A DNA stretch of 14,962 nt from Balneolaceae bacterium (GTDB lineage Bacteria; Bacteroidota; Rhodothermia; Balneolales; Balneolaceae). Both the position numbers and the translations under genes were made by a program. Of this stretch, positions 13,494 through 14,962 are shown in pieces. The stretch's first letter is position 1. The number at the start of each line of letters is the position of its first letter. The stretch covers positions 1-14,962 of the forward strand of contig SLGA01000241.1 in NCBI GenBank assembly GCA_007123985.1, read 5' to 3'. The notes below the pieces were generated by a model, which searched no databases, was not told the origin of the DNA, and saw only the letters and a program-made list of their open reading frames with translations.

Positions 13494-14962
13494 ATGTCTT
13501 TCATGAATACTCACTCTCCTTTTAATGAAAAATCTGCTTGTGGCGTAGGTTTTATTGCCAGCCGAAAAAACGAATCTTCCCATCAGAATCTCCAAAAAGC
13601 ACTGCATGCACTCAGTTGCGTGGAACATCGCGGTGCATGTGCGGCTGATCAGGTTTCAAGTGATGGCGCCGGAATCATGGCAGACATTCCGTTTAAACTC
13701 TTTGGATATGAACGCGGGGAAGTTGCGGTTGCAACCATTTTTGCCCCGCACGACAGCCAGCGCCGCCGGAAAGCACTGCGCGTTTTCGAAGAGACCTTTC
13801 GTTTTTATGGCCTTAAGGTACTGGAGTACCGAACAGTACCGGTTGATCCCACCGTTTTGGGGGGAACAGCCCGGCAATCGATGCCATTTATACTACATGC
13901 CATCATAAAAAGGCCGGAGCATTGCCGTACCGACAGCTCGTTCGATAAACTACTCTATACCGCAAAACAGATGACGCGTACTAAAGAGAAGGCCGAAGGC
14001 ATTGTTCGTGAGTTTTTCTTTGCCTCGCTTTCTGCCCGTACCATTGTTTATAAAGCTCTCACCAAGGCGAATGCGTTGAAAGATTTCTATCTGGATCTGC
14101 AAAACCCTGCTTTTGAAACACGTTTTGCACTTTTTCACAGAAGATTTTCTACCAACACAAAAACATCGTGGGATAAAGTTCAGCCATTCCGGATTATCGC
14201 ACATAATGGAGAAATCAACACAATTACAGGAAACAGATCCTGGGCAATTTCCCGTGAAAAATATCTGGGTGTTCAAAAAGATGAACTGCTGACAAGGCAG
14301 CAGATCAGTGACTCAGGAAGCTTGAATGAGATGGTAGAATCTCTCACATACCGAAGCAGTATTCCTTTTGTTGAGGATATTCTGGCCATTATGATTCCTC
14401 CGGCTACTCATCAGAACAGTTTTTACAAATTCTGGAGCCGGGCTATGGAACCGTGGGATGGTCCCGCTTTTATCTCCTATTCAGATGGCTCATCTATTGG
14501 AGGCCGTCTCGACAGAAACGGATTCAGGCCCTGCCGATGGATGATCACGGATGACCACCTCTTTGTTAGCTCAGAAGCAGGATCTTTCGAAATAGACGAG
14601 AGTATTGTAACAGCGAAAGGCTCGCTTCAAGCCGGTAACGGTATCAAAATGGATCTCTCATCCGGCAAAGTTCATTTCCGTGATCCAAGTTATTCCCGTG
14701 AAAACTATGATGCAAAATTTGAACACCGCCTTGAAAAACTCCTGCCTGAAATTCTGGATGAAGCAGACCAGAGTTTTGCCAACAAGCATCTGTTCAAATA
14801 CACCCGCGAAGAGATCGAGAATGTACTCGTTCCAATGATTACGGAGGGGAAAGAACCGATTGGCTCGATGGGTGATACTGCCAGACCGGCACTTTTTTCC
14901 GATCAACCGCGATCATTTTTCGACTATTTCTACCAAAATTTTGCCCAGGTAACCAACCCTCC
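13494..14962 (+). CDS. gltB: Glutamate synthase large subunit, N-terminal part (cut by window edge)
   Basis: The large subunit of glutamate synthase transfers the amide nitrogen of glutamine to 2-oxoglutarate, giving two glutamates; it is central to ammonium assimilation. The visible 489 codons of about 1,500 cover the class II glutamine amidotransferase domain and the start of the following region. Cys16 in SACGVGF is the expected catalytic nucleophile, exposed after removal of a 15-residue propeptide. Other motifs are EHRGA (44-48), HRRFSTNT (215-222), AHNGEINT (236-243) and, near residue 340, RLDRNGFRPCRW. The FMN and iron-sulfur regions lie beyond the window. The start is ATG 13494; ATG 13503 would shorten the propeptide by three residues. 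No Shine-Dalgarno sequence. Whether gltD follows cannot be seen. Ferredoxin- versus NADPH-dependent type cannot be decided from this part. Confidence 0.95.
   Translation, partial: MSFMNTHSPFNEKSACGVGFIASRKNESSHQNLQKALHALSCVEHRGACAADQVSSDGAGIMADIPFKLFGYERGEVAVATIFAPHDSQRRRKALRVFEETFRFYGLKVLEYRTVPVDPTVLGGTARQSMPFILHAIIKRPEHCRTDSSFDKLLYTAKQMTRTKEKAEGIVREFFFASLSARTIVYKALTKANALKDFYLDLQNPAFETRFALFHRRFSTNTKTSWDKVQPFRIIAHNGEINTITGNRSWAISREKYLGVQKDELLTRQQISDSGSLNEMVESLTYRSSIPFVEDILAIMIPPATHQNSFYKFWSRAMEPWDGPAFISYSDGSSIGGRLDRNGFRPCRWMITDDHLFVSSEAGSFEIDESIVTAKGSLQAGNGIKMDLSSGKVHFRDPSYSRENYDAKFEHRLEKLLPEILDEADQSFANKHLFKYTREEIENVLVPMITEGKEPIGSMGDTARPALFSDQPRSFFDYFYQNFAQVTNP

Noticed and set aside
13555..13908. 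Plus-strand frame of 117 codons at the start of gltB, suggesting a separate gene or frameshift
   Set aside because: The gltB frame from 13494 is uninterrupted and carries the expected amidotransferase motifs; the other frame matches nothing.

Overview
The window is an ordinary-looking chromosomal segment with moderate G+C. It comes from a member of the Bacteroidota-like (FCB) lineage, and the Balneolota/Rhodothermota branch fits best. The clues are a DUF4835-family secreted protein, a PorV/PorQ-like outer-membrane protein, a helix-hairpin-helix domain fused to a large outer-membrane beta-barrel, a 6-bladed-beta-propeller lipoprotein, and an almost complete lack of Shine-Dalgarno sequences ahead of the genes. 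The placement rests on recognised protein families, not on a search. No tRNA, rRNA, CRISPR array, insertion sequence or prophage gene was seen.

Layout. Positions 1-2039 (minus strand) hold the streptomycin operon rpsL-rpsG-fusA, with fusA running off the left edge. Divergent from it is recG (2230-4296, plus). A small orphan lipoprotein gene (4504-5112, plus) converges on an EVE-domain gene (5132-5602, minus). Positions 5700-8181 (minus) hold three of the four dTDP-L-rhamnose genes, transcribed rfbD-rfbC-rfbB. Upstream of them on the same strand lies the DUF4835 gene (8243-9163).

Only 41 bp away, divergently transcribed, is a two-gene unit: a PorV/PorQ-like barrel (9205-10029) and a helix-hairpin-helix/outer-membrane-barrel fusion (10031-12145), separated by one base. 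A beta-propeller lipoprotein gene (12142-13176, minus) converges on it so tightly that the two stop codons share a TTAA. After a 317-bp AT-rich gap comes the 5' part of gltB (13494 to the right edge).

How the genes work together. The left part is core translation and recombinational repair. The middle is cell-envelope biology: activated rhamnose for surface polysaccharide lies beside exported proteins of families tied to outer-membrane transport and type IX secretion. The right edge is nitrogen assimilation.

The most interesting item is the fusion protein. It joins a ComEA-type DNA-binding domain directly to an outer-membrane barrel and is probably co-translated with a PorV-like partner. It is a candidate outer-membrane DNA-binding or DNA-uptake component, but the function is inferred. 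Lesser points are a G+C-rich patch inside the recG helicase core, dyads between rpsL and recG, and an 8-bp tandem repeat abutting the start codon of the propeller gene.
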